DNA of 64,000 nucleotides from [Phialemoniopsis] sp. UDSM-2020 (lineage: Eukaryota; Ascomycota; Sordariomycetes; Thyridiales; Thyridiaceae): NCBI GenBank assembly GCA_018873225.1, contig JAEILZ010000002.1, forward strand, positions 3,844,001-3,908,000, written 5' to 3'. Numbering within the stretch: the first letter of the stretch is position 1; the number at the start of each line of letters is the position of its first letter. Positions 44,174 to 55,802 of this stretch are shown piece by piece. The notes under the pieces are model-generated. The model worked only from the letters and a program-made list of their open reading frames with translations, had not been told where the DNA came from and made no database searches. The position numbers and the translations under genes are program-made.

Positions 44174-47100
44174 TGGTGTTTTTTCTTTTCTGTATTTATG
44201 GTTCGACGATCCCCAGTAGGGTTGTACAAGATGTAATCAAAAAGTGTTCTCGATGAAAGCTGAGTTTTCCCCTTTTGGACGGTGGTATGTAGCTTACGGG
44301 ATACCTAACGGGAGAAGCACTTCGCCCTGGCGTCAAGCTGAGAAGAAAGGCGCTGAGCGTCCACGCTACTCGATCAGAAAGAGAACGAGGCGACACCCCA
44401 ATGTTGAGGCTGTGTAACTCTAATCTCACGTACGGGAGATGGGACGAGATGGGGGAGGCTATGCTACTTTATTCGCACGGATGCTTAACGAGTATTCGTA
44501 GGCTGTCAGCCGGTGCGAGGAGAGATTGCCTGCAATGGCATTGAAATCTAGAGACGGAGCTGGAGGAAGAATGCACGAAGAACCCAGTGGCTTGCTTGTT
44601 ACCGGCGGGCGGCGAGGGGCCATTTCATTGCACATGACGCAGACAAGACAGGCGGGTAAGCTGACGACAAGAAGCAAATGCCGGCGGCAAGGGCACCAGT
44701 CTATTTCAAGCAAAGACTCCAGATGGCATGGAATATGGGCGAGGGGATGGACATCGTGAGATGGGTGCCGGTGGGAAAGGCGCCGGGGCGAGGAATGCTG
44801 CGGTCCAGCCACAAAAAAGCCACACCTTTTTTGGCACCCCATCCACTGAGAGGACTCATACAATCCGTCATGCGAGCATTTTTTTCTCCAGAGGCGCCTG
44901 GTAGTCTGATCGTGGAGGGCTGTCGACGACGAGACAGAGTGTCAGACCTTGTGACAGCTGGAGTCTCTGATGGCATCTAGGCCGTCTGCGCCGCCCCGAC
45001 TTCCGGTACTCTCCGGTCAGATGAGATGAGTTTTTCTTCTAGACTCTTCCTTCGTGTACGGTGAGGTGTGCCGAAGGTGTCCCACGCGCGTCTGTAGGTC
45101 TGATCTGATAGGCAGTGGTGGCGCTGCATCGGGTCGCCCAAGTCACGCTACTTATTCACCCATCTGCAGACCATGATGCAGGAACATGAGAAGAAAAGGA
45201 GGTCTGGATGGACTTGCCTGACTCGATGGCTCTGGCGCCGGCGCTTGGAGATGGGGGTAGCACGGCGGCTGGCGTTGAGATAGCGAGGCCAAGCCGAGGG
45301 ATTTTCTCTTGGGTTTGTTGAGTTGGGATGGGGAGCACGAGCACTGATGGGGAAGCAGCTTCGGTTGCTTTTCTATATCGATCGAGGCAGAGCAAACGGA
45401 CGCGTGAAGAGTAACACAGAGTCAAATGAGATTTGATATCTGTCTCACAAGAAGCGAGAAATCAATGTCTCTCCTTTTTTGTCAGCGTATGCAAGGGGTT
45501 GCTAAGGCTGTTCCCCCCCCGCATGATACGGGATGATGGACGTTTGCTCAGTCGGAAGGGTCTGCCGAATGATGTGGCGCTAGCCAAGGTGAGACGGTGG
45601 ACTTGTAGACCGACATGACCTGAGTAGTCGAGATAGCAATGTTCAGAGTCGGGCAATACGCCGGTGTGCTCGAATTGTTTGCTGGTCTGGGAGTGTTCCC
45701 GTCGTCGTCGTCGATGGAGGATGGATGGATGTCGTTTCGTTTTAGGACTGACTAATGTGAGTGATGGCTTCCATCTGATGGATCCAGGAACGGCGGCGTT
45801 TCAGGGGACCGTCTGCACATGCAGGGCTTTTAGGGGCGCTTCGTAGTGAATCGGCCTCAGCCTATCGCCGCCCCAAAATAGTGGGCGCGTTTAGTGGGGG
45901 AGGAGCTTTAGCGCCCCTGTCCCCGTGTTCCCTCTCCTGAGTGCACTGAAGGTCTAGCGAGTCTAGAAGGGCTACGCGCTAGAAGGACCCAGAGAATGCC
46001 AGTTAGTGGCCGCGCCGGGCAACGGCACATTCCATGCGCGGGCTGATTGATTGGCTGTGCGTCACTTGCGCAACCGCACCGCGCCGGCGTGTGGCATCTC
46101 GACTCATGCCAGCACCACCACACATCCACCCGCCGCGACTGCAATCCTGAAACGCAAGAGTTTTTCTGCTTCTTCTTCTCCTCTCTCGTGTTTCTCGTCT
46201 CCTCCCCGGGAATGCGTGAGCCAGAAGCCTCGCTGTCAGTGGCTGCGGCCTTGGCATTCCTCTCTATTCCCGGCCACTGTCCTGCAAACCACCCCATCCA
46301 CATCACACATCTGCCTCTCCATCTCCACCCGGTTTGACTCGACTCGGCATCACCCCGTGTTCCACATGGCTTGCTGTCTTTCGACGCGCAAGCTGTCTAA
46401 TTGAATATTCTTTCGGGCAGGTCCTCAACGGGTCAGGCCGCTTCAAAATCATCTCTTTGTCTGCCGCAGCACATTCCGACTCGACCAGCATGGGCAGAAT
46501 GAAGAGAAGCAGGATCGGTGTGTAGTCACGCCAAACCACTTACACAGAGCGTCGAGATGCGCTCTCTTCAGCCCCTTGCCTAGCGCTAATAGGCATGTAA
46601 ACCCCTGTCTCTGGGCTCCAGTCTTTGCCGGCGTCGATCAGAAGATCTCGACAGCAACACCAGCTGCTAGCCGCCACTTATCCGCTCTTTCTCCTCGCCC
46701 TTTGACTTGTTTCTTTAGCTCCTTTTTGTTTCCCTGGCCTTTGTCTAGCCTCTTTCCCTCCCAACCGCCCAGTGTCATGCGGGGGGAACGCAACGACAAA
46801 GGCTTGCTGCCAGGGGTCTCTCTTCTTGCTAGTCACAAGGAGACGGCCCCGATCTCGTGGCTGTCGGCCTACTACCGTCCTTCCTCGAGCCACCCAAGCC
46901 CTTCCGAGAAACACTGTCTCTCGTTTCAAGAAGGCATGGCTCCACACCTTCAGCTCACACCCTCTCTTCCCATTCCCCAAAGGGAGAGAGAGGCAGGTAG
47001 CTAGAAGGGCCGCGGCTCTTTGTCGCTTCGTCTTAGGTCTTTGTCGACGTGAACCCCTGGCCCACCTCGACTAGTCTCTGGTCTTGTCTCTCCATGTGGA

Positions 47101-47890
47101 TGGGATGGATGGATGTCGGTCAGTCCATCGAGTCCATGCCATGTGCTTCTTGGGTCTTCTGGCCATCTTGATACCTATTTAGATGCTCGGCGTTCCCACC
47201 CATGGCTGGGAACACCAGCTCTGCTCTGTCGGTTACGTCTTCTACTTCGCTTCCCTGTGCTTTGCCTACGCATCACAGCCTTCTTTCCTTTAAGCCTCAT
47301 TCCAGTCCCCTGCGCAGTTCGTCCCTCCTTATGCGGCTGTAAAACCGGACACGTTCTATTCTCATCTCACTTAAAAGGGAGTCTGACGATCCTTTCGCGT
47401 TGAGCCTCCCCTTTCTGGTGTTACTCTTTTTTTATATTGTCCAAATTTACTTGACTTCCCGACCCTCGGTCTCTACATCCCACTACTTCGTACGACTACA
47501 CTATCGTCGTCGACAAGTCTTGGGTCTGTGTCTATTGTCAGGAACAATAGACTCTTATTTTTGGGAAGCATCACAGCCACCCTTTTTGTCCAACATCAAC
47601 AAGTTCTGAGAACAATAACCACCACTCCTTTCACGATTATAAGAAGACAAAGCGAACCAGTGTATTCACATTGACAATCATTGAGCATTGTCTGGCAACC
47701 TTGGTACATACACCCAACGCAGAATACCGACAGACACAAACCGAAACGTCAGTTCCGTCTCAACTCTCGAGTTTCTCTTCGACATCTAGACGCAAGAGAA
47801 AGGAAGCATATCTCCATTCTTTGTGATAGCTTCAAAGTCACACAGACACCTACACACAAAGCACAACACATCAATATCAGAAAAGCGAAA
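44174..47890. other. Long intergenic region with pyrimidine-rich GH16 leader
   Basis: 3.7 kb in which no gene could be supported; open frames are short and have no family motif. The part from about 46600 to 47890 is rich in C and T on the plus strand, with many CTTT/TCTC tracts and a TTTTTTTATATTG stretch at about 47428-47440. This fits a fungal promoter with a long 5' leader for the GH16 gene. An inverted repeat AGGGGCGCT/AGCGCCCCT lies at 45832-45840 and 45910-45918. Confidence 0.45.
45832..45918. repeat. GC-rich inverted repeat
   Basis: Nine-base perfect inverted arms (45832-45840 and 45910-45918) about 70 bp apart in an otherwise featureless intergenic region. The right arm sits in TAGCGCCCCTGTCCCCGTG, close to a sequence at 6821-6837. 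Confidence 0.5.
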
Positions 47891-48838
47891 ATGTTGCTGC
47901 CACGATCTCTCATCCTCCTCGGCGCCGCTGCCGCCACCGCCAACGCGGCCTACGTGCTGAAGGACAGCTACGACCACACCAATTTTTTCAACTCGTTCGA
48001 CTTCTTCACGGACAAGGACCCGACCAACGGCTTCGTCCAGTACACCACTCCGCAATCCGCCAACAACCGCGGTCTCGCGGGCTACGCCGGCAACCAGGTC
48101 TATCTCGGCGTCGACCACACGACGCAGAACCCGACGTCGGGCCGCGCCTCTGTGAGGGTCACCTCCAAGAAGACGTACAACAAGGGCCTCTTCGTCGCCG
48201 ACATCACCCACATGCCCGAAGGGTGCGGCGTCTGGCCCGCCTTCTGGACCTTTGGCCCGAACTGGCCCTCGAGCGGCGAGATCGACATTATCGAGGGCGT
48301 CAACAGCCAGGCCACCAACTCGCTCACGTTGCACACCGCCCCCGGCTGCTCCATGTCCAACTCGGGCTCGCTCGCCAGCACCAAGTTCGTCGCCGGCGGC
48401 AGCACAGACTGCGGCAACGGCGGCGGTTTCTCGGGCTGCTCACAGGCGACGGCCGACACCAAGACCTACGGCGCCGGGTTCAACGCCGCGGGCGGCGCCG
48501 TCGTCGCCATGGAGTGGACCTCGGAGGCCATCTCGATGTGGCAGTTCTCGCGCGGCTCGCCCCAGGCCTCGCAGGCCCTGTCCGCGAACCCGGTGCCGTC
48601 GAGCTGGGGCAACCCCCTGGCGCGGTTTAGCGGGTGCGACATCGACAGCCACTTCAAGGACCACCAGGTCGTCTTCAACACGGCGCTGTGCGGTGACTGG
48701 GCCGGGCAGGTCTGGGGCCAGGACGCGACGTGCGGCAAGCTGGCGTCGACGTGCCAGCAGTACGTCGCGAGCAACCCATCGGCCTTTGCGGACGCGTACT
48801 GGCTCATCAGCGGGGTCAAGGTGTTTCAGCAGTCGTGA
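47891..48838 (+). CDS. GH16 endo-1,3(4)-beta-glucanase-like enzyme, secreted
   Basis: A secreted beta-glucanase of 315 aa from one exon. Residues 1-19 are a signal peptide ending ATANA. The jelly-roll fold of GH16 is shown by GLFVADITHMPEGCGVWPAFWTFG and the catalytic motif GEIDIIEGVN, with Glu130 (nucleophile), Asp132 and Glu135 (acid/base). TLHTAPGCSM, GCSQ and FNTALCGDWAG give the conserved cysteines of the fungal MLG1/Eng-like subgroup. The open frame extends upstream to 47681, but the ATG at 47891 is preferred because it starts the signal peptide. Third-position GC is very high, giving long antisense shadow frames. It acts on mixed-linkage or 1,3-beta-glucans, either of plant walls or of the fungal wall. 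Its start lies after a long pyrimidine-rich leader. Confidence 0.95.
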   Translation: MLLPRSLILLGAAAATANAAYVLKDSYDHTNFFNSFDFFTDKDPTNGFVQYTTPQSANNRGLAGYAGNQVYLGVDHTTQNPTSGRASVRVTSKKTYNKGLFVADITHMPEGCGVWPAFWTFGPNWPSSGEIDIIEGVNSQATNSLTLHTAPGCSMSNSGSLASTKFVAGGSTDCGNGGGFSGCSQATADTKTYGAGFNAAGGAVVAMEWTSEAISMWQFSRGSPQASQALSANPVPSSWGNPLARFSGCDIDSHFKDHQVVFNTALCGDWAGQVWGQDATCGKLASTCQQYVASNPSAFADAYWLISGVKVFQQS

Positions 48839-49417
48839 GTGACTGCAGAAGGGGAGGAACAGTGGGAGGAGGTTTGCATGAAAGCCATGAATTTATTGCA
48901 CATGAATGACATGAGAAAAGGAGGATGTCTGTTTTTATTCCGCCTTCTTCTCTGGATGTTTGGCATCGGCGTTTCATCATGGGAGGATCACTCTTGGGAT
49001 TTTGATGCATTTTGATACCAGCTCTTGTTTTTTTTTGTCGATTTGGCAGTTCTTATATCATAGACCTTGACTTCGATTGGTACATATATACGATGAAAAG
49101 AGTTGGGTATACTACAGATTCATTCATCTTTTTTACAAAAAAAGACAAAATACATATACGTTTGAGAGTACACATCGTACGCTGCTTCTCATGATAGGTG
49201 TAATGATGCGGCGCTGGAGGTGAAAGCACCATCGACCAAGTCGGCAAATCATCTACTGCCTGGGAGATTCATTGATAGGTACCATTGTGTAAGCCAATCA
49301 GTCAAGCCAAAGAGAAAAAAGGGCACATTTTGACTACGAATGGTGAGCACTTCGATTTGAACGCGACGGGTCCCGACGCACGCAGAACGACCACAGGACG
49401 AGGGCGCTCTGCCCACA

Positions 49418-49464
<47 letters not shown>

Positions 49465-51085
49465 GGAACTCCGACGCCCATCAGCAGCTGAACCTCAAGG
49501 CGGCGGCGGCGCAGTACATACCAGCCGCATCTCCGAAACTGGGTGTTGGGTGGTGGCGGCAGGCAAACACCCATTGGGGGCTGGTGGACCGTCATCAGTT
49601 CCAAGCGACGCATTCCAGTCAGAAGTGCAAAAGAACAAACACTTGGCCCAATTCGGCACTTCTGCGAGTGAGACGAACGAAACGACGCGGTCGTGCGGCG
49701 ACCGCCGTGCGCTAGGCTTGGGGCCCCTTTGAAGTGAGATCCGTGGTACGGGAAGAAAGGAATCCATTTTTAGCATCGTAGAGCGCACGCAGTTACCGTC
49801 TGCCGGCGCGGCCGGCAGCGTGTGTGAGAGGTTTCATTGTTGTGTGCTTCTTTGTCTCAGTTGCCTGCCAGTACTTGATGGACGGAAAAGAGGACAAAGG
49901 GCCAGATGGTGTGCTGTCTGCCGTGCACCCTTCTCGAGCAAGGCAACCCGTCCCCTCTTTGTGATCTGCTGTTTCGTTTCGTTGTTCCTTAATAAGCGGC
50001 ATCGCTCGTGGGGGTTTTCAACGTTTCGTCGCTGAACCCTAGGTCAGACGCAGAGGATGTCATCATTGGACCACAGGCATGGAGATCTCTGCTGACATGT
50101 GATCTACCGTTCTCTTTCTCACACCCAATTAGGCTGACCCAAGAGCCGCACCTCGATATGTAGATCATCCAGGAGGAGCGATTTGTCTCATGGAAGTAAA
50201 CACAAGCAGGCAGTTCCGTCGCCAACGTCATCGTCGTCGGCAGACGGAGGTTACAACAAAGTATTTCAATCATTAATCCAGGCCCAGCAAGTTTCAGGAA
50301 CGGGTCAATTCTTCTGGAATGATCTCCCTGGTATTGTCTTCCTCTGTATGGCCCCCAAATGGTTGCAGTGTTGTATAAAATAGAACAAGCGGTACTCCAT
50401 AGAAAATGCATACACTCTGTGAGGTCTTTGATGATGCATGACAAATACAGTCGACGATGCACGAGAGGAAGAAAGAGGGGGTGGTGCTCTGAAAGAAGAC
50501 ACCAAGACAAGCCCCATGGCCCTCCTCCTTTCCGGATGCCCTTTTCTATGTCCAAACTCCAGAAAGAGACAAAGGCAAGACACACAAAAATGCGCACATG
50601 GTGGAAAAAAAAACAAGTAGAACCCTCCCCCTTTCCACATCCACCCCCCACAGTACATACACACACATCGATTCGTGAATCGTTGTTCCGGACAGCGACG
50701 GGGCCAGAGCCCCTTGATGTTTGTCGTCTCGTCCACATCCAAGTCCCATACCTCCAATCTTCCTCCTAGTCCCTCGGTCGTCATCTTGTAACAGGAAATC
50801 GTACAGAAATAGGGTATAGTGAGAACAGTGTGCAGCCCTACAGCTGCCTGCGCGGCGCGCGGCGAGAATCGAAAAACGAACAGGGTAAGCAGGAGCGCCA
50901 TGGCGTGCGACCAGTGAACCAGTATCCGTACAAGATATGAGGCTGGCGAGTAAGTAGTCGACCAAGCTCTGCTCCCGACGAAGCAGAATATGAAACAAGA
51001 TGCTTTTTTGTATCCCCGATATGAATTATTTCCCTCCTCTTGCTTGCCTTGTCAAAGTGTTTGTCTCTGTCGTGCTCTCGCCGCT
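48839..51085. other. Intergenic between GH16 and GT34 genes (convergent)
   Basis: 2.25 kb between the 3' ends of two convergent genes. No gene supported; open frames are short. It contains a CA/GA microsatellite and several short T- or A-rich runs. Confidence 0.5.
49419..49464. repeat. Compound (AC)n(AG)n microsatellite
   Basis: About fifteen AC dinucleotides run directly into about eight AG dinucleotides. Confidence 0.95.
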
Positions 51086-52679
51086 CTAGAACTTGACCTT
51101 CTGGCCCGTAATCTTGTACCAGATCATGGCCAACAAGTCCTCCTTGAAGCGCTCCCAGTATGAGCGGTTCAGGTAATAGCTCAGCTCGCGGTAGCTGTAC
51201 ATCTCGCCCCAGCAGTCGCGGCCCCACTCGCAGCCGGCCATGTTCACCAAGAAGTCGCGGTCGTTCTGGTCGTAGTGGTACCGCCAGTCCATGCCGTTAT
51301 CGGCGCAGGCGCCCGGCGGGAAGCTGTTGATCATGCGCTGCGGCAGGAAGCCCGTGTGCTTGCGGATCCAGGCCTGGGCCTTGTACAGCTGCTCCAGCGC
51401 GTCCTGCTCCTTGTGCGCCCAGTCCATGTGCTTCTGCTCGTACGCGACGGGGTCCCACCAGACGTCGAGCAGACGGTCGGTCCACTCGGAGCGGCGCATG
51501 AAGAAGGAGCCCAGGTTAAATCCCGAGCAGTCCTGTGACAGAAGCAGATTGACGCTGTTGATGTTACCGTCGCCCACGGGGGACAGCGAGTCGGCGTCGA
51601 GGTAGGGGTCGGTGGGCGGGTGCGAGATGTTGAGAGGGTTGTAGATGTTGATGTCGCGGTAGGTGTGGTCCTTGAGGTGGTTGAAGAGATGGGTCTGCAG
51701 CGAGACGTGCGGCTCCATGATGAAGGTGTTGAGGTCCAGCCACCAGAACCTGGAGATGTCCAAGTCAGTCTCTCTTGAAGGGCAACAGGACCAAATTTAG
51801 AAAGTTGGGGGATACGCACCACTCAGCCTTAGGATACTTCCTCATGGCATTCCTAACAAAGTCGACCTTCTCCCAGCTCTCGCGCCACTCGTGGGCGTAT
51901 CTCTTCTTGGTGCTCATGTCGACAACCTCGAGGTCGTAGCCCCATTCGGCCACGTACTTCTTCTTGTTGCGCATGCTATCTCGCTCAATAGCCCACTCAC
52001 GGGCGCCCTTCCATTCCATGACACCTCCGCCGATGTTGGCCGCGAGGATGATGACGAACTTCTCTCCACCGCCTAATTTTGCTGATCTCCGCCAGTGATA
52101 TACGAGCGCTGTTGATGATGATAATGGGTGGTCAGTCAATGCTACTTCATGCGCCAAGCAGGGGCACCATGCTAGGTCCCCTTTTGGGGAAACAATGGCC
52201 GGGTACCAGAACCGAGCTGAAGACTTACGAGAGTGATAGAAGATGTAGATGCACAAAAATATTATAAAAGCGATCAGCAACCGCAGCTTCAGTTTCCTGC
52301 CCATGCGGCCAAAGACGGCCTTGAGGCGGCCTAGCAGCGGCACGTTGTCGAGGTTATTCGCCCACCGGCCGCGGCCGAGCTTCTCCTTCTCGGCGTAGGG
52401 GGTGGGGATGCTACCGGCGTTGTTGAACCGTGGTAGACTGCTCGAGAGCTTGCGCATGTGGCGGGTGAAGAACCCTTGGTTCTGGGTCGAGAAGGACGGG
52501 TAGCCGGTGCCCGAGGCGCTGTTCTTTAACCTGGCCGACTCCCAGACGACTGGGCTGCTGCTGCTACCAGCCCCGTTGGCAGAGCGCGCAGGGCTGGATC
52601 GACCGCTCGCGGTGATCTGGAGGCCGGGGCTGGCCCATCCGCCGCCCGGGACGGGGGAAGGGCTACGTGATAACGACAT
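51086..52679 (-). CDS. GT34 alpha-mannosyltransferase (Mnn10/Mnn11-type), Golgi
   Basis: A type II Golgi glycosyltransferase of 467 aa from complement(join(51086..51749, 51820..52108, 52229..52679)). The N-terminus is cytosolic, Ser/Pro-rich and disordered. A single membrane anchor, LRLLIAFIIFLCIYIFYHS, lies near residues 133-151. The GT34 domain follows: GGGEKFVIILAANIGGGVMEWKGAREWAIERDS, then a DxD-type motif in WWLDLNTFIM, GSFFMRRSEW, and the C-terminal DNGMDWRYHYDQNDRDFLVNMAGC. The intron at 51750-51819 splits AEW|FWWLDLNTF. In yeast the homologues are subunits of the complex extending alpha-1,6-mannan on N-glycans. Upstream, an open frame from about 53117 to 52858 would splice in frame (PPIPG to TPSTP) to give a longer N-terminus. 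Confidence 0.9.
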
Positions 52680-55298
52680 CGGGGTGCTCGGGGTGCCTGT
52701 TGGAACAAGAGAGATGGGAGTTAGTACAAGCTGTCTACATGTTTCCGCGGTGTCTCAATTGGGGTGCAGGGTCGCGGCGGGTGCTGGCGGGAGGCAATTG
52801 GAGAGGCAGAGGAGGTTGCAAGGTAGGGGGAGAGGGTGCAGAAAGTGTACACGTACCTGGAATGGGCGGCAGGCCCGCTTCGCGGACGGCGAGGTACTGT
52901 GAGGACGAGGTGTCGTGGATAGTCAAGCCGGCTCCGGCGACTGGAGGTCGGGAGGCGGCACCAGTAGCAGAGGACGACGATCTTCTCCGATGTTGTGATC
53001 GAGTTTGCCGGTCGCTGAAGGACGAGGATGCGCCTGAGAGTCGTGAGGAAGCCAGGGTCGCAGATGTATCGTGGATCGTGTCACCAGAATGGCCTCCTCG
53101 AACGCCGGGGGGCCACACTGGAAATCACGAAAACAAAAGGGGAAGAAAAGAGATAAGAAGGGATCGGGGAAGGAGGTGAGGTGGTGGAGGTCCAAATGGG
53201 AGGGAAAACAGAGAGACACGAGACGAGATGGTGGCAGACAGAGACAATACCAAAGTCAAGAGTCAAGAATAGGGACTGGACAAGTGACTTCTTTGCTTTG
53301 GTCTGAGACAAGGCCAAGGTGTAAAAAAAAGCGTGCAAAAAGTTTAGTGCCAGGTCGCAGTCGCCGTGTCGTGTCGCGGGAGGGTCCTCTGGCCTGGTCT
53401 GGTACGGTAGGCTACTCCGTATGTCTCTGGGCGGTGCGTCTGCCGGGACAAGCTAACAATTAGCACCACCTTTCTAGGTGCTAAGTACCCTTACTACTGG
53501 GCGGGATTACGAACAAAATGGAGGCGTTCGCGGCTGGCTTTTTTTTTTGTCCTTTGAGATAGGCCTGAGTGCTCCAGCTGGTGGTGCTGCTGCTTTGCGG
53601 TGGTGGTGCTGTAGTTACTGCAGCCCAGACAATACGAGAAAAGTAGGAGGGGACGGCGCCGCCAAGATGGGGAATAACAGGCCAGTGAGACAGCTGGGAT
53701 TAGGGCGTGTGATCGTATCTTTTCGTTTCTCGTCTCTTCGTTTCTTCGTAAAAGGAACAAAACTGCCGGTTCGGTTCTATCGTGCTGTGCGTAGATGCAT
53801 GCAGTGCAAAGTATGTTGCAGACGGAGGGAGAAGGTGCGGGTGAAATTTGATTGTGCGATTAAAGATCGAGATGTAGTGATGGCCCAAATTGACGACAAG
53901 GAGGTACTTTTTCTTGTTTCCCTTACTGAACAGACTGGCCAAATTGGCTCCTGAATACATCCATCCATTGATAAAAGCACACTAACCTAATCTCGAATTT
54001 TTCTAGGGGACCAGCCAGTCGCAGAAGGAACAGGGGTATCCCTAAATTAATTCTGCCATCGCGATTAGTAGGGGGTCAATATCATTGAAAGCATTGAGCG
54101 CTTGCGTAGTGCTGGCACCTTGAGTGGTATTTTTCACGAATCCTTCATCCATCCATTCTTTACTCTCGTTGATTTGTTTTTCTCATTCATTTGGTCATTC
54201 CCGAGGAGGAGGCCGTCGGACTTGGCAGCGCTTCTTGGTGCGCTCCAGACATGACCGAGATGAATGAAATTGCACCCCCCCCCCCCCCCCCCCCCCTCGA
54301 GTCAACGGCAGCTGAGCCAGACGCTTCAGGACTACAGAGTATCCAAAAGGTACATCTGGGATCACAACCTGGCTATGGTTGCGACAGGTACCCTCCTGCC
54401 TCCACTCCAATCTTCTCCCTAGCCCGGGACCGACCATCAACACGCGCCGGCCGGGACCCCCTTTAGTGGGCTTAAGTGCATCTGGGCGGCCACGGCGAGC
54501 TCCCATTAGTGGATTCGCCTAGCCAGACTAGCCCGCAGGGTTGCTGGGCTTGCTGGGCACATTGCGTGCGATAAGCATGAAAGTCAAAGCCAGCAATCAA
54601 TTGGACCGAGACAAGCAATCCCACAGAGGCCAGATAACGGAAACATCTGTCGGCTTGGACAAATGAGAGTGGAGGCTTTATTACTTTTGCATTTGATCGC
54701 TGCCATGGGTGCCCCCTGCTCGACGTTTCTCATCTCATCCTGTCAAAAACCCACGTCCTATCATTGATGCAGTCTCCATCAGACAGCTAACTAGATTGCA
54801 GAGTACCTCTATGTCCCCAATCTGATCTCCGGGCTGCATGGACTCGAGCCAAATGATCCTCTTGTTCGTGTTAAACTTGTCAAGGGCCGGGAACTTTGAC
54901 AGAGGATTCGCATAAAGCGTTTCGAAACACCATGATTTTACGACACATTTTTACCCTTTCCGTATGTCAAATGCAACCATTCCGATTCTAGATCGGGATA
55001 CGCATGCATCATGATCGTACTTCGCACTGTTTGAGATCCTGTCATTTCGCCTCTAACTCGTGGAGACAGAGCAGCTCTGGTGCAAGATACAACCAGAAAA
55101 GGAAGTCAAACCGAACATCGACAGCGTTTTGTTTGCAGACTTCCTCCAACCTTGGCAGCAAAGGCGAAATTCGCAGATATGTTGATTGATGGAGGTTTTT
55201 TCTGCTCCATTTGAGATGATTGTTTCCCAATAAATCCAGTATCATACTATTTGTGCAATCCTTCCTCCCTGTAGATCCTCGCTCTCCCTTTCTACAGA
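52680..55298. other. Intergenic with possible 5' exon of the GT34 gene and a poly-C tract
   Basis: On the minus strand an open frame ending with a GTACGT donor at about 52858 could join an acceptor at about 52697 and extend the GT34 protein upstream by about 90 residues. It would itself start after a TTTCCAG acceptor near 53119. The remaining sequence holds no supported gene. A 22-base C run is at 54275-54296. Confidence 0.4.
54275..54296. repeat. 22-base poly-C homopolymer
   Basis: An uninterrupted run of 22 C. Its exact length is uncertain because homopolymers are prone to sequencing error. Confidence 0.9.
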
Positions 55299-55802
55299 TT
55301 AGTCCACAAAGACATCCTCATCGAAAAACTCAATCACTCGCTTGGTCGGCATCTTGAGCGTCTTCCACACGCCGTCTGTGTCCTTCTTCTGGACCTTGGT
55401 CACGGCCGTCCAGGGGATCAAGTGCTCCACCGCCCACTCCTTCTCCTTGGCATGTCCGTACGTCCTCTTGGCGGCCGTGTACTCTGCTGCAACATCATGA
55501 ATTTTGCTGCTTATCTTGCTGGAGTCGAGAGTGTAAAGATATCCCGTAGGCGCCATGCCCTTAGCGACCTCGATGTCGTTCGAGGTCGAGATGAACGGGT
55601 CCCGGGAAGGGTGTTTCAGTTGCCCTTCCACATGTTCAAACAAGGTACCCTCCGGATTGTCAAAGCCCTTTGCCTTGAAGCCTCCCTCACCTTTGATCGT
55701 CTTGGGTGCGCGCGAGTCTCCTCGGTAGAGAGTGGCGGGTATGGCGCCGCTCACCAGCGAGGTAAGGAGAGTGAATATGATAAAGAGAAACGGGATATGC
55801 AT
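55299..55802 (-). CDS. Small secreted protein with ADP-ribosyltransferase-like motifs
   Basis: An intronless protein of 167 aa. Residues 1-20 form a signal peptide. The mature part shows the three elements of the R-S-E class of ADP-ribosyltransferases (enterotoxin A-chain/pierisin/scabin fold): an Arg in a YRGD turn at residue 27, followed by a second Arg and Pro; an STS strand at residues 72-74 within DPFISTS; and an E-x-E pair at residues 120 and 122 in the expected C-terminal third. A GYLYTLD strand after STS also fits the fold. The reader should treat this as motif-level evidence: enzymatic activity, target and secretion are inferred. Fungal relatives are thought to act as effectors or toxins against hosts, insects or competitors. 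The frame is intact. It is isolated, with no obvious immunity partner next to it. Confidence 0.72.
   Translation of the reverse strand: MHIPFLFIIFTLLTSLVSGAIPATLYRGDSRAPKTIKGEGGFKAKGFDNPEGTLFEHVEGQLKHPSRDPFISTSNDIEVAKGMAPTGYLYTLDSSKISSKIHDVAAEYTAAKRTYGHAKEKEWAVEHLIPWTAVTKVQKKDTDGVWKTLKMPTKRVIEFFDEDVFVD

Noticed and set aside
47681..47890. In-frame upstream extension of the GH16 protein
   Set aside because: It would bury the signal peptide that starts at 47891; codons there look like leader sequence.
48223..48842. Long open frames in other frames and on the minus strand of the GH16 gene
   Set aside because: Arg/Ala/Pro-rich shadows caused by the very high third-position GC of the true gene.
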